From assembly GCA_022559985.1 (NCBI GenBank), contig JAFJTR010000002.1, positions 682,001-746,000 of the forward strand: a DNA stretch of 64,000 nucleotides, written 5' to 3'. Position numbers and translations under genes: made by a program. Positions within the stretch are counted from its first letter, which is position 1. Each line of letters begins with the position of its first letter. Positions 1-10,810 of this stretch are shown piece by piece. Source of the stretch: Parastagonospora avenae f. sp. tritici 18332-5 (lineage: Eukaryota > Ascomycota > Dothideomycetes > Pleosporales > Phaeosphaeriaceae). Under the pieces are notes generated by a model. The model did no database searches, had not been told where the DNA came from, and saw nothing but the letters and a program-made list of their open reading frames with translations.

Positions 1-648
1 TGGTACTCGGCTATGTCGCAGTATCTCGGATTCTTTTTGGTGCCGCTGATTGGGGTGTTTGTGGATCTACTCGGGAACAGAGTTACGCTCATGCTGGTTT
101 GCGGGTTGGGCATGTTGTTGTCGATGTGTTTGGCTGCGTGGGGCCCGTCGATTGGAGGGACGGCTGCGTCGTTTGGCATTTACGCTGTTGCATCAAGCTT
201 TGGGCCTACTGTTATTATCGACAGTATTCGCACGTCGATGCGGTACCAGGAGGTCTTTGGCTCAGGATATGCCATCAAGATTGCTATCAACAACAGCATG
301 AACATCATCATCCGCATCGTTACCGGCGTCATCCAGGACCGCGACAAGAACTCCTATGACAACGTTGTTATCATTTACGTTATACTCGCCGTTGGCTCGG
401 TGGTCGTTGCAGGCGCCTTGTTGGCAAGCAGCTTTTGGCATACGGATGCGAAGATTTTGCAATGGACGAAGAAGCAGCGGTCGAGGAATGGAGACATGAT
501 CAATGAGCGTAAACAAGAATCCGAAACGGGCGAGAATGGCATATGGGGTAGGAAACTTGGACTTGGTCTGTTCATCGCAGTCCTGTTCCTCATTGCTGGT
601 GCCTGGGTAGCTTACTTCTGGGGAGTCGCGACTGGTAACAATAAATGA
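1..648 (+). CDS. MFS transporter, C-terminal part (cut by window start)
   Basis: The frame is open from base 1 (W-Y-S-A-M...) to a TGA at 646-648, so the N-terminal half lies outside the window. The visible ~215 residues hold at least five hydrophobic segments: FFLVPLIGVFVDLLG, VTLMLVCGLGMLLSMCLAAW, a helix around FGIYAVASSFG, IIYVILAVGSVVVAGALL and a final LGLFIAVLFLIAGAWVAYFW. A charged cytosolic stretch (KKQRSRNGDMINERKQ) precedes the last helix. The pattern fits the second half of a major facilitator; it resembles the MFSD1-like (lysosomal peptide transporter) group, but that subfamily call is tentative. The substrate cannot be read from the sequence. The gene converges on the GH17 gene with about 120 bp between stops. 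Confidence 0.75.
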   Translation, partial: WYSAMSQYLGFFLVPLIGVFVDLLGNRVTLMLVCGLGMLLSMCLAAWGPSIGGTAASFGIYAVASSFGPTVIIDSIRTSMRYQEVFGSGYAIKIAINNSMNIIIRIVTGVIQDRDKNSYDNVVIIYVILAVGSVVVAGALLASSFWHTDAKILQWTKKQRSRNGDMINERKQESETGENGIWGRKLGLGLFIAVLFLIAGAWVAYFWGVATGNNK

Positions 649-768
649 GCAATGAAGAAATCAGGCTTTGCAACTCCTTGAAAACTGTAGATGGACTTGT
701 AGTGCAGAAGCCAATGTATAATATTAGAATACTTTTAGAACAACAAAGATGGACACAAGGAAACAAAA

Positions 769-3133
769 CTACCACCAACCGAACCACCTACGATCCCTTA
801 CATTCCCAACATGTACCTCTCTCCTTATAACCGCCTTACCCGATACCATCTGGAAGTCCGGTAGTGTTGTACTCGGTGATTTCGGCGCAGGAGCTGGAGC
901 TGGAGCCTTAGATGGTGCAGCTGCTGGCTTAGATGCTGGCGGAGCTACAGGGCCACATAGCGAGCTGGACTTGCGTGGGCAATAAGGATGTTGCGACGAA
1001 CCTTCATCGATTAGTATGTACATGGCAAGAAGCAGCAGCCTGCGACTAACCTGGAGGTGGTGCAGCTGGGCTTGATGGAGCCGGTGCAGCTGAGCTTGAC
1101 GGAACGGCGGCAGGAGCAGAACTCTGGGGTGAATGTATTGCTGAAGAAGCAGGGGGAGGAACTTTTGAAGCTGGAGGAGCATTAGAGGGTGCGGGGATAG
1201 GAGCGATGGGCAGTTTCGCGGTTCCAGAAGCGCTTGGAGGTGATGAAGCAGCATGAGAAGGAACAGGAGTGCCGGAAACCAGTGGTAATGCTGCTGTCTT
1301 CGATTTCGCCTTGCACGATGATGGAGCAACCGAAGCGCTGCCACTCGACGATGCAGGTACAGGTAGCGCTGGTTTTGGAGATGGCGCAGGCGCAGGTGCC
1401 GGAGTTGGTCCAGGCTTTCCGGTTGTATATGGCAAGCCAGTATAAATTGGCGGTGTGTCGCATTCGCCGATTGATCCCGCAGCATGACCAGCGAGAGGCA
1501 TATATTCACCACTCCAGCCGACGTCTGCTACTGTCACACACCAGCGGACGTCCTTTGGAAGAACACTTGAGCTGGGGACCGCCGTGGCTGGGGGTGCCGG
1601 AGGACACTTGCCGTCTTTTCCAGCAGGGCCGCCAGCAATAGGTAGAAGCTGACCGTTTGACGCGACATCGGATATCGTTACACACCACGGGATTATACCT
1701 GGAATTATGGTTGTTTTGGCGGCGGGGGTTATCACGGGTCCCGCGGTTACTCTTGAGTCTGGTGGAACGACAGCAGCGCCATCTGGTGGGATCGAATATG
1801 GCGGGACCCATACAGTTGAGGTTATTGTGGTAGTATAAGTCGAATCATCGTCTCCACCAGATGGTGCTGGTGCCCCGGACGGCTGTACGATCGTCGTTAA
1901 TGTAGTAGTGATATGCACGGTGCTTTTGCCACTTACTGGTGGTGGTGATGATAAAGGCAGGTGCGAGGAAGCCACACTGGGCGGGCTCAATTGCGAAGAT
2001 GACACTGCGGATGGCACTGCGGACCGTGCTGTAGACGGTGCTGCGGATGGCGCTGTAGATGGCGCTTTGGATGATTGTAGAGAGGCTTCCACAGTTGAAG
2101 TAATTTGCCCATTGCCTGTACCACTTACTACTGAAGAAGCTAGCGGGGTCGCAGGCAAGCTACTTGCTGGTGGTGCTGAAGCACTCGGCTGCGATGACCC
2201 AGGGCATGACAAGTCGATGCGAGCTTTATGAGTCTCAGAATCGATCATGCCCCAATCAGGCTGATTCGATTCCGAGTCTTCGAAAAGCTCAAACCAAAAG
2301 GTCGTATACTTGCCAATGATGGTACATCCAACGTCAGTCCAGAACTGCTGTAAGCTCTGTGCGTTGGCTTGTGAAGCTCCTTGAGATGCGCCTTGAAAAG
2401 GCCAGCCCAACTCTGCGATCCAGATCGGCTTACCCTTGGCTCGTGAAATGACGTCGTCCAATGTTCCTTCGAAGCTCACTTTTGCATTTGCGACAGGGTC
2501 CTTGTTCCAGTAGGGGTACACAGTGATGCCGTAGAAGTCCGCACCGTCAACTATGGAATGCTTTGCTGTGTCCACATGACCGATGGGCTTGTTGGCCATG
2601 TATTTGGCGAACGCTGATGAAGCGATAGTATCCTTGACCTTCTTGATGGCTGCAGTGACCTCCGTCGCGGCGACACCCACGTTATCCTTGTCGTCTTCCC
2701 AGCGGAAGACGTCCTCGCTGCCAACGGATAGTCCAATGACCAGATCTGCCAAAGCCTGGCCATGCTTCTCGAAGCCTTTACCCAGTGCCGATAGCTCAGT
2801 CTTGATCAAGTCGTCCAGAGGGTCGCCTCTTTTGGCCGGGCTGATCCACATACCCAGTAGAAGGTTTGTCTTCGTTTCCACTGCAGCATCGAATGCTTGG
2901 GAATAGTCATCGTTAGTGCTTTGTTGTTTACATGTAAATAGCCGGGCACTGTTGAAAGGCACGGTAGACTTAAGATCATTTGCGTAGCCGAAACCAGCCT
3001 TGAAGTCGGAAGCTGTTTTAGCATTTCCAACTGAAGACCAGAAGGCGCCATGATTGAAGCCAGTATATATTGTTGTTTCTGCGGCTTGCGCCAGGGGTAG
3101 TGCAAGCGACAGTAAGGAGAGTAGCTTCAGCAT
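769..3133 (-). CDS. Secreted GH17 glucan endo-1,3-beta-glucosidase with long Ser/Pro tail
   Basis: The protein starts with a signal peptide (MLKLLSLLSLALPLAQA) and a GH17 domain to about residue 310. The nucleophile Glu241 sits in IWIAELGWPF and the likely acid/base Glu140 in GLSVGSED. Enzymes of this family (fungal EglC/Scw type) cut or remodel cell-wall beta-1,3-glucan outside the cell. After residue ~310 comes a Ser/Ala/Pro-rich stalk holding two copies of a small Cys module beginning WCVT (about residues 480 and 530). An uninterrupted frame ends at a TAG at 1046-1048. I prefer splicing of a 49-bp intron at 1002-1050 (GTTAGT donor, TACTAAT branch, GAAG end), because the second exon continues the Ala/Pro-rich composition (SKPAAAPSKAPAPAPAPK) and gives 771 residues. 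No hydrophobic GPI tail is visible in this ending, which is unusual for EglC, so the 3' model is uncertain. Confidence 0.85.
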
Positions 3134-3731
3134 AGTTTATAATGAATGTGTGCAATGAACTGCGAGTGATGTTTTGTGTAAAAGGAAAGTGTTTCGAGCA
3201 GGACAGCGAGGATGATGTTGGCGAAAAATTGGTGACAGTGCGAAGAATAACATTGTGAGGTGTGTGAATGAAATGATGCTTGATCGTGGTAACAGTGCCA
3301 TTGAAGGGCACTAATATATTCAAGTACGTGAATACACTGATCGCAAAATGTTCATGATGCGCTTCAATCACGTCCGCGCAATCGTTACCTTGGTGGAGGT
3401 TGGGGTTGATATTCAGGCACACGCACTCGAATGGCGATGCTTCCAGCGCGATTACCCATTTTAGTGTCGGATTATGCTCTTGCACTAAGACACGTCATAG
3501 CATATCGAATCGAGTCGTGAAGTGTTGTCTCGTTGAAGGTTGTTGGCGGAGAATGAATATAGTGGGTGCTGGCGAAGGGGGTGAATCATCATCTAAGCGC
3601 TGATTGGCTGGCCAAAGAATGGTGTTCTCCCCGGTATCGCATTTCTCGGCGCTATGACCGAAGTCCAACTATTTTGCCGGAGCATCATAAAATGTGCCCG
3701 CGACGCTGTGGGGAGTGAGCAGCCCGCCACA
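3134..3731. other. Divergent intergenic promoter region
   Basis: About 600 bp lie between the divergently transcribed GH17 gene and dihydroxy-acid dehydratase. Short ORFs here have no recognisable product. I see no clear TATA box for either gene. Confidence 0.5.
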
Positions 3732-5586
3732 ATGTCTCTCGCACGCTTTGGAGGCGCGCTTTCGCGTGTGAGTTGTGCACCGCGGCCGCAATGGCACGCT
3801 GCGTAGGTTTATTTTATGCTGTAGAGCTTCGCACAAGCTGATATCAAGTAGACGAGCACTCTCGAGCTCCGCCATCCGTTCCGCCAAAGCCGACAATGAG
3901 CTCAATTCGGTCAGCAAATACATCACACAGCCCAAGTCGCAGGGCGCCTCGCAGGCCATGCTGTACGCGACTGGCATGAGCGAGGATGACATGAACAAGG
4001 CCCAAGTTGGCATCTCGTCAGTGTGGTACTCGGGCAACCCGTGTAATATGCACCTGATGGACCTCAACAACAAGGTCAAAGAGGGCGTGCAGCGGGCTGG
4101 CCTCTTGGGAATGCAGTTCAACACCATTGGTGTGAGTGACGGCATCTCCATGGGCACCAAGGGCATGCGCTACTCGCTGCAGTCGCGTGAGATTATTGCA
4201 GACTCGATTGAGACCGTCATGGGCGGCCAATGGTATGATGCAAATATTTCTATTCCCGGATGCGACAAGAATATGCCCGGTGTCATCATGGCCATGGGCC
4301 GTGTGAACCGACCCTCGCTCATGGTCTACGGCGGTACCATCCAGCCTGGATGCGCCAAGACCCTCGACAACCAGTCCATCGACATCGTTTCCGCCTTCCA
4401 GGCCTACGGACAATTCATAACTGGCGAGATCACTGAAGACCAGCGCTTCGATGTCATCAGACACGCATGCAACGGTCAGGGTGCTTGTGGAGGCATGTAC
4501 ACGGCAAACACCATGGCTACTGCGATTGAGACAATGGGCATGTCGCTGCCCGGCTCATCGTCAAACCCCGCCAACTCGCAAGCCAAGATGCTGGAATGCC
4601 TGGCTGCGGGAGGCGCAATCAAGAATCTGCTCAAGGAAGACCTCCGACCGAGCGACATCCTCACGAGGCAAGCACTTGAAAACGCCATGGTTGTCATCAG
4701 TATCACCGGTGGATCCACCAACGCCGTGTTGCATCTGATCGCGATTGCCGACTCTGTTGGCCTCAAACTGACCATCGACGATTTCCAGAGCGTCAGCGAC
4801 CGCATTCCTTTGCTCGCTGATCTCAAGCCCTCTGGCAAGTATGTCATGGCTGATGTCCACGACATCGGCGGCACTCCTGCGCTGCTCAAGTTCCTGCTCA
4901 AGGAAGGCCTGCTCGACGGCAGCCAGATGACCGTCACTGGAAAGACCCTGAAGCAGAACCTGGAGAACGTCAAGGACTTCCCCTCCGACCAAAAGATCAT
5001 CCGCCCTCTCAGTGAGCCCCTCAAGACCACAGGCCACTTACAAATTCTGCGCGGTAGTCTCGCACCCGGCGGCTGCGTCGGCAAGATCACCGGCAAAGAA
5101 GGCACCATCTTCACCGGCAAGGCTAAATGCTACGACGCCGAAGACGACTTCATCAGCGCCCTCGAGCGCGGCGAGATCAAGAAGGGTCAAAAGACAGTCG
5201 TCGTCATCCGCTATGAAGGCCCCAAGGGCGGCCCTGGTATGCCTGAAATGCTTAAGCCCAGCTCCGCCATAATGGGCGCAGGTCTCGGCAAGGACGTTGC
5301 GCTCATCACTGACGGCCGTTTCAGTGGTGGTAGCCACGGCTTCTTGATCGGCCATATCGTGCCTGAAGCGCAGGAAGGTGGCCCGATTGGTCTTGTTCAG
5401 GATGGCGATGAGATCACCATTGACTCTGAATCAAATGAGCTTAACATCGGTGTCAGCGAGCAGGAGTTGGCGGAACGGAGGAAGAGCTGGAAGGCGCCGG
5501 CGCTGAAGTATCAAAAGGGGACGCTGTTCAAGTATGCGCGATTCGTCAAGGACGCTAGTTCGGGGTGCGTTACGGACTCGGCATAA
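3732..5586 (+). CDS. ILV3: Dihydroxy-acid dehydratase, mitochondrial
   Basis: The enzyme dehydrates 2,3-dihydroxy acids to 2-keto acids, the third common step of isoleucine and valine synthesis, in mitochondria. Family signatures are plain: PGCDKNMPG, GQGACGGMYTANTMA (Fe-S cluster cysteines, with the Cys of NPCNMHL), ITGGSTNAVLH, and the C-terminal GRFSGGSHGFLIGHIVPEA. The end is full length. Two starts are possible. The ATG at 3775 opens one uninterrupted 603-residue frame. I prefer the ATG at 3732, giving MSLARFGGALSR, with a 70-bp intron 3768-3837 (donor GTGAGT, acceptor CACAAG, phase 0) joined to LISSRRALSSSAIRS. This makes a cleaner Arg/Ser-rich targeting peptide and a 594-residue protein. 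The intron lacks a textbook branch site, so the first exon is less sure than the body. Confidence 0.93.
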
Positions 5587-6837
5587 TCCTGTACAATTCT
5601 CTCAACTATTCACGTATAATATCATGGGTGTGGCAAAAGTTATGAATCGGATTGGTGTTTGTAGTCTGTACTCAATGAAAATATATCAATGACTTCACAG
5701 TGTCTATCCTTTTCCACAAAGACGCTCTTGGAAAATGATTTGGGTTGTCAGATACGTCGAGTACTAAAGGACCAGTTGCTGTCAGATAGCAGTTGTCGCG
5801 CGTTACTGTCCTTACTATCAGGGATAGTCGGGTGACACAAAGCTCGGTTGTAACAACACAAAGAGAAACAGAATACGTGGCGAAGGGACAGAACAACAGA
5901 ACAATAAACATGATCAATAACACATCACTACCATCTCATCATACAACCTGACATGTGTACAGCAGCGAAACAGAGCACGATTCGGGAATCTAAGTGGTTT
6001 CAAATGGATGTCCTCGAAGGGAACAAAGAAAGCAGTCAACTTAACGGGAAGAGGGACAAGAGCACGAGGGTGGGTGTAGAGAGTATGGCAAGGAAGCACT
6101 AGCGACCTAACTACCTATAGTGCATCTGCTCGGTCAGCCAACGACTTAGCAGTGTAATATTCTTACCCTGCCTATATCACCCCTGCATGTCCGGTTGCTA
6201 TGGGCAGTGGCAACATCAGTCCATAATGTAGTGAACATTCACGCGCACATTCTAGAACATGCTCATGAACTAACACCAGCTCTACTCTCTATAGCAGCGC
6301 AGTTAATTGCAAGAATCATCATGCGCCAGTCCGTTCATAACAGAGAAGTATTGGCTGAGACCCGGATGGTCTCATCCGAGAGCTGCCAACCCCCCGGCAG
6401 GCACGTGCCTGTTGCAGCAACACCAAGAATCTACCTCAGCTCACGATCTTGAATCAATGCAGTACAGACTCATCCGAAAACAGTACGCAGCTAATCTCTA
6501 CTTATAGCAGACGATCAATTGCTGGGTGTTCTGATCTGTACAAGTCTCTCGTTTTACAAACTTAGCATCTTGTGACATTTTTACTGCACTGCCCTCTTAT
6601 GAAAAGATAGTCAAGCAACTACCCGACAACATTAAGTTGAATCGTACGATTCCACCTACTCCGCCAAACGCGTGGTATCTTGGGACAGTGCCCATGTACA
6701 CAACTGACAAGCTCAGTAACATCTTCAGTTTCACGCAGCTCCAGTTACCTGCTACAATTCGGCGAAACCGGCGAGACTACACGATACTGGCGATAGCGAG
6801 CATCAAGCAGCATACCACTTGGCGTGTAGACACACGC
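5587..6837. other. Gene-poor region upstream of the secreted-protein gene
   Basis: No convincing gene is seen in about 1.25 kb. Short ORFs lack family features. Part of it (blocks at 6180-6213 and 6304-6313) recurs at 9679-9704 and 9793-9802 upstream of the related gene at 10811. Confidence 0.5.
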
Positions 6838-6860
6838 TGTATATAAACGGCTTCGAACGT
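6838..6860 (+). promoter_or_regulatory. TATA-containing core promoter block of the 6990 gene
   Basis: A TATATAAAC box is followed by GGCTTCGAACGT. The 23-bp block matches 22 of 23 bases at 10679-10701, in front of the related gene at 10811. It lies 129 bp before the ATG, a normal distance for a fungal TATA promoter. Confidence 0.7.
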
Positions 6861-6989
6861 CTTTGCAGAAAGATACATTCGCTATCACTGCTGCTGCGCG
6901 GTAACAAACACTTGAGTCTTTTATTATATTTACTAACTAATCACTCGTGCTTCCTACTTTATTTCCCCTAACCATCCAAATCTGTCACC

Positions 6990-7655
6990 ATGCGTTCTAC
7001 AGGATTCATCGCCATCGCGCTGGGCGTGTTGGCTTCCACTGCCTACTCAGCACCAATTGGCCTGAGCGAGCGCTCAGCCCAACTCGGCCAAGCTTGCTCC
7101 AGCGACTCCCCATGTCCTTCCCGGAAGGTGCGCTCCATCAACGGTCTGATGTCTCGTGGCCCCCAAATCGATCTCGGTCCCACACTGGAATCCCCAAGTC
7201 CGCCTGCCGGCAGCGGTGAAAAGCTAAAGGCTCGCACCGCCCAACTCGGAGCGATCAGGCCTGATAACAACGGTGGAAGCGCTCTCCCCCAAGCGAGCCC
7301 TCCTAGCCTGAAGAAGCGCGTCGCCCAGTCTGGAAGAATTGAACCTGGCAACGACGGCCCAGGAGCTCCCAGCGCTCCCGGTCTGAAGGCTCGCCATCCC
7401 CAGGACCAACGGCCTGTAGACCAAAATAGGGGAGATTCCAACCGAATTCCTAGCCCTACCAACAATCTGAATAGCCGTGCACCTCAGAGTAAAGGAAGGG
7501 TTGAAGTTGGCGACAACGGCGGAGAGACCTCCCGAGCTCAGAACCCTCCCGCTCTGAAGGCGCGTAGTCCCCAGGGAAAACAGCTTATCAAAAATGGCGG
7601 TGGAGATACCTCTCGTGCTCAAAACCCTCCGAGTCTGAGGGTGCCTAGCTCTTAG
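6990..7655 (+). CDS. Secreted repeat protein with seven LxxR-x-(A/P)-Q units (candidate processed peptide precursor)
   Basis: The 221-residue protein begins with a signal peptide (MRSTGFIAIALGVLASTAYSA). The rest is built from units of 25-29 residues. Each boundary is L-x-x-R followed by x-Ala or x-Pro and then Gln: Leu25, Leu53, Leu79, Leu107, Leu132, Leu160 and Leu189, giving SAQ, GPQ, TAQ, VAQ, HPQ, APQ and SPQ after the Arg. One boundary, LKKR, is a classic dibasic Kex2 site; the others (LKAR, LSER, LNSR, LMSR) are not. Units are rich in Gly, Asn, Asp, Pro and Ser and lack Cys, apart from a CSSDSPC stretch in the first. No domain is recognised. The layout resembles Kex2-processed repeat proteins of fungi, where an N-terminal x-Ala/x-Pro would be trimmed by a Ste13-type dipeptidyl peptidase. 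That is inference. It is single-exon and shares promoter and signal peptide with the gene at 10811. Confidence 0.72.
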   Translation: MRSTGFIAIALGVLASTAYSAPIGLSERSAQLGQACSSDSPCPSRKVRSINGLMSRGPQIDLGPTLESPSPPAGSGEKLKARTAQLGAIRPDNNGGSALPQASPPSLKKRVAQSGRIEPGNDGPGAPSAPGLKARHPQDQRPVDQNRGDSNRIPSPTNNLNSRAPQSKGRVEVGDNGGETSRAQNPPALKARSPQGKQLIKNGGGDTSRAQNPPSLRVPSS

Positions 7656-8481
7656 GACGATAGTTGAGGAGACTCGCAGCGTCGATATTCAGCATGAGTG
7701 ATATAATAAAGCCTCCACATCTCAAATGGGAGCTGAAGAATAAGAGCAGAATTCTCAATAGTAGCAGATGCAACCCCCGCACTTGGCATGCACCCTACTT
7801 TTCGAACCTCAGTGAAATCAATTGTCGAAACTCACGAGAAAACATAGACTGCCATGCGGCGGCAGCATTGCGTAAATCCCAGGACTTGCTGATGCGTCCC
7901 TAGCTGTGACATTGTGAAGAGCGATATGTTCGTCTCATATTATATGATGAGATGGTAGTGATGTGATCTTGATGATACTGATGATTGTTGTTGTGTCTCT
8001 CGTGTCTATTGTCTCGGTTCTGACGATTTCGTGTTCTCGTGCGCTAAATAAGCTAACTTAAGTGGTCCCTGTGTTGGTTGGCTTTGCACTAAGTGCGAAA
8101 AGGAAAATAACGATAACTAGGAGTACGTTCTGTCCGGTTGTTCTTGTTGATTGATTGATTGATGTACAAAGGAGGGGAACTACAGAAGGGAGGGCTCAGG
8201 GGTTCTGGTCTGAGCGCTGCTCGGACGCTGCGATCAGTGCGCTCGTTCGCGTGACTGAGATCAGTGCGCCTGATCGTGTGGCTAAGATATTGTCGATACT
8301 TATGATCCGACACCCTGCCCGATTGTACAGATCCGACCTTACTTTAGCTCGTTCTATCTGACAGTTCGGCTTTGATATACATAAGCATTGTGCCTGCACA
8401 TCAACATGCCAGTGTATTATGTATATATTTTCTCGCTCATTCCATACCACCAATACTCAACCCCAAGACCCAACTTGCAAA
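7656..8481. other. Intergenic, no gene recognised
   Basis: Short ORFs only. It contains a (TTGA)4 run at about 8147-8163 and two copies of GATCAGTGCGC at about 8231-8271. Neither looks functional. Confidence 0.45.
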
Positions 8482-9369
8482 ATGGACACAACAACAATCT
8501 ATTCTGCTCTGGTGCCAGCACCAAATACACTGACCTACACAACAGCAGTCCTAGTCCCCAAAGGCCACAAGCTCCTCGCCCTCATGCGTTCACCCACCCC
8601 AGCACCAGGCTCAGGTCAATTCGTGCCCGGCGACCTCGACAAACACAGCTACGCGCTCCTGCGCTACGGCTGCGACAAGACGATTGACACTTTCCCATAG
8701 ATGCTGCAAGAAATGGGCACTGACGCGTACGTGCGCGCCGAAGAAGAAGATGACATGGGCGGCGACAACGTCGACATGATGCACTTCCTCAAACGGGCCG
8801 TTGAAATCAATGGCGTGCATATTCCACATACACACGCGAACTTTGGCTTTGTAATGAATGTCTGCGCGGGCATGATCGTTGCAGTGGATAACCATGCGCC
8901 TCATGTAGTTCCCGGTACAGAGAACCCCCCGCTTTTGCCGATCTTGCGGCACTGGTCTGACGTAGCTTTTCTGCAGTGGTGTTTGCTTTCGAGTCTGGGT
9001 TTGCCCATCCCACCGCTGAATTATATCCTGCGTGTGGGTATCGAGAATGATGATACTATTGCATTCATGTCTAACATACTTGGTTACAGCGCGGATGTTT
9101 TCTCGATGGATGATGGCCCTCTGTTTAGGATGGCTTGGCCTGGCATAACCATTCCGATGGATAACCTAGACGCTGTAGCTTTGTTGGGGACACCTAATGG
9201 GAGCGGTGTTGCCTGGTTGCTTGCGCAGCATAAAGCAGAATTAGGCCATCGGGCTGTTAAGCAGGTGAGTATCTTCTTCACGAAGGATGATGGTGGTTTG
9301 GAGAAGCCGAATCTGCTCTTTTGGATCGAGGAGGTCATTAAGCTTAACTCAGTACTATCGAAGATCTAG
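8482..9369 (+). pseudogene. Unknown fungal protein, ORF interrupted by one in-frame TAG
   Basis: An ATG at 8482 opens MDTTTIYSALVPAPN... and runs to a TAG at 8698-8700. The same frame then continues without a break for 222 more residues to 9369 (MLQEMGTDAYVRAEEEDD ... LSKI). Removing the stop would give about 295 residues, and the sequence on each side reads as one protein (...CDKTIDTFP | MLQEMGTD...). TAG is one C-to-T step from CAG (Gln). The TAG is preceded by ATTGACACTTTCCC, which could pass for an intron end. A phase-0 donor for it (TTC|GTGCCC at 8623) is weak and would remove well-formed coding sequence. The motif RHWSDVAFLQW looks like that of conserved hypothetical proteins of filamentous ascomycetes, but I assign no function. 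It could be a recent pseudogene, a readthrough or edited mRNA, or an assembly error. Confidence 0.6.
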
Positions 9370-10678
9370 ATATGTGTGGAGGGGCTCATCGGAACAGAGG
9401 ACTGCTCTGTTACCCAAAGTTTATTTGTACATTTGAGAAACAATGTTTTTTGATGGATTAGAGTGCACGTGAAGAAGAACAAGAGATGCGATGTGAAGAC
9501 TGTGATTTGGATGAAGACACGAGACGTTCCAATCAATACAGGAGGCAGTGAATTTGACAAGCCAGGGGGGAAGACGAAAGTAGGAAAGATTGCGACAGCG
9601 AAAAATGCTGCGATATTACTACGTATGCTTAAATGACCGAAGATCTGACAGTGTACTACTCTCAACATGTCGACTTCTCCCCTGCATGTCATGGGCAGTG
9701 GCAATTCAGAATCAGGAAGGTAGTGAAGAACCACGCACATATCCTGGGACGTACTCTAGGCTGAACATCATCGTCACTCTCAACAACGCGATCAATTGCA
9801 AGTACCATCATTGCGCTGACGGTGACAAGGTTTGATAAATCTCGAACGTGGCTTGCGCTAGATCTACGCGACCCTTGCTACGGCTAGATCCACGACGATC
9901 GTGGCTCCCACATCAGGATGATCTTCAACCCGCTAATCGTGTTTTGTCGATGACGCAAAATGCAATTGTTTCCGAAGGGATCCGTTTCCCATGTCTCGGT
10001 AAATTCTGATCTTCAGGGGAGGCTGAAGGTTGCGGGTGCGACTCACGAAACAGCATGAATTGCACCGATTAGGCAGTGCAATCTCGATCATGTTCGCGCA
10101 CTTCCATGCTACCATTCGGGCCCATGATATTCCCTTCGCCAATGCTCGTCACTGGTCGTTCGACAACTCAATACTCAGAAACATCAAATTTAGTCGGCTT
10201 GCATCGTCGGACCCCCAGCGTCCCTGACATCACTCGGATGTGAGTGGCTTCCTCACACTTCAAAGTAACCTTCCGGAAGTTTGACTGCCGCTCGGCCCCG
10301 AGCCTCCTTTCGACTTGCCGTACAATCTTAGCCTGGGGGCCATGCTAGCCTCGTCTCTGTAGCTCCATGTCGCTAAACTCCCGATGCTCAACCCTATCAA
10401 TTTGCCGAGATGTCCCGTGTTGCCATTGGGCAGCGGTAAAGTTGTCCATTGTAGTCTCAATAGTGATCGGCGTGGGGCATTGGAGCCTCTGCTATGGATC
10501 TACAATATCCGAGCCAGGGACAGTTAAGCAGAAGCTTATCATTCCCACATTATGGTACACTTTACTGTGATGACGGTCAAAAACATGACTGACGAGGCTT
10601 GTACGTTTCCTCTCGTGAAGAAGAAGATGATCATGGTCAGCGCGAGACGCGCATTGACTGCGACCTTGGGAAATGAAT
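9370..10678. other. Intergenic, partly duplicated from the region before the 6990 gene
   Basis: No gene recognised. The blocks CCCCTGCATGTC, ATGGGCAGTGGCAA (9679-9704) and CAATTGCAAG (9793-9802) match 6180-6213 and 6304-6313 with nearly the same spacing (about 102 versus 105 bp). Confidence 0.5.
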
Positions 10679-10701
10679 TGTATATAAACTGCTTCGAACG
10701 T
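10679..10701 (+). promoter_or_regulatory. TATA-containing core promoter block of the 10811 gene
   Basis: TATATAAAC followed by TGCTTCGAACGT, 109 bp before the ATG. It differs by one base from 6838-6860. Confidence 0.7.
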
Positions 10702-10810
10702 TCGTCTAGAAGCCATCACCCAACTCAAACGTTCCAGTGCAGTCTATCAGTTCATTCACCTTTCGCCCCATCTTCTTAGCCAGTTCTTCTACCAAATCCC
10801 AGTCCTCAAC

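Noticed and set aside
6990..7655. Dikaritin/ustiloxin-type RiPP cluster
   Set aside because: No UstYa/DUF3328 protein, tyrosinase or other tailoring enzyme lies nearby, and the repeats lack a Tyr-containing core.
8613..8700. Intron removing the in-frame TAG at 8698
   Set aside because: The 3' end is acceptable, but the available in-phase donor (GTGCCC) is poor and the supposed intron reads as good coding sequence.
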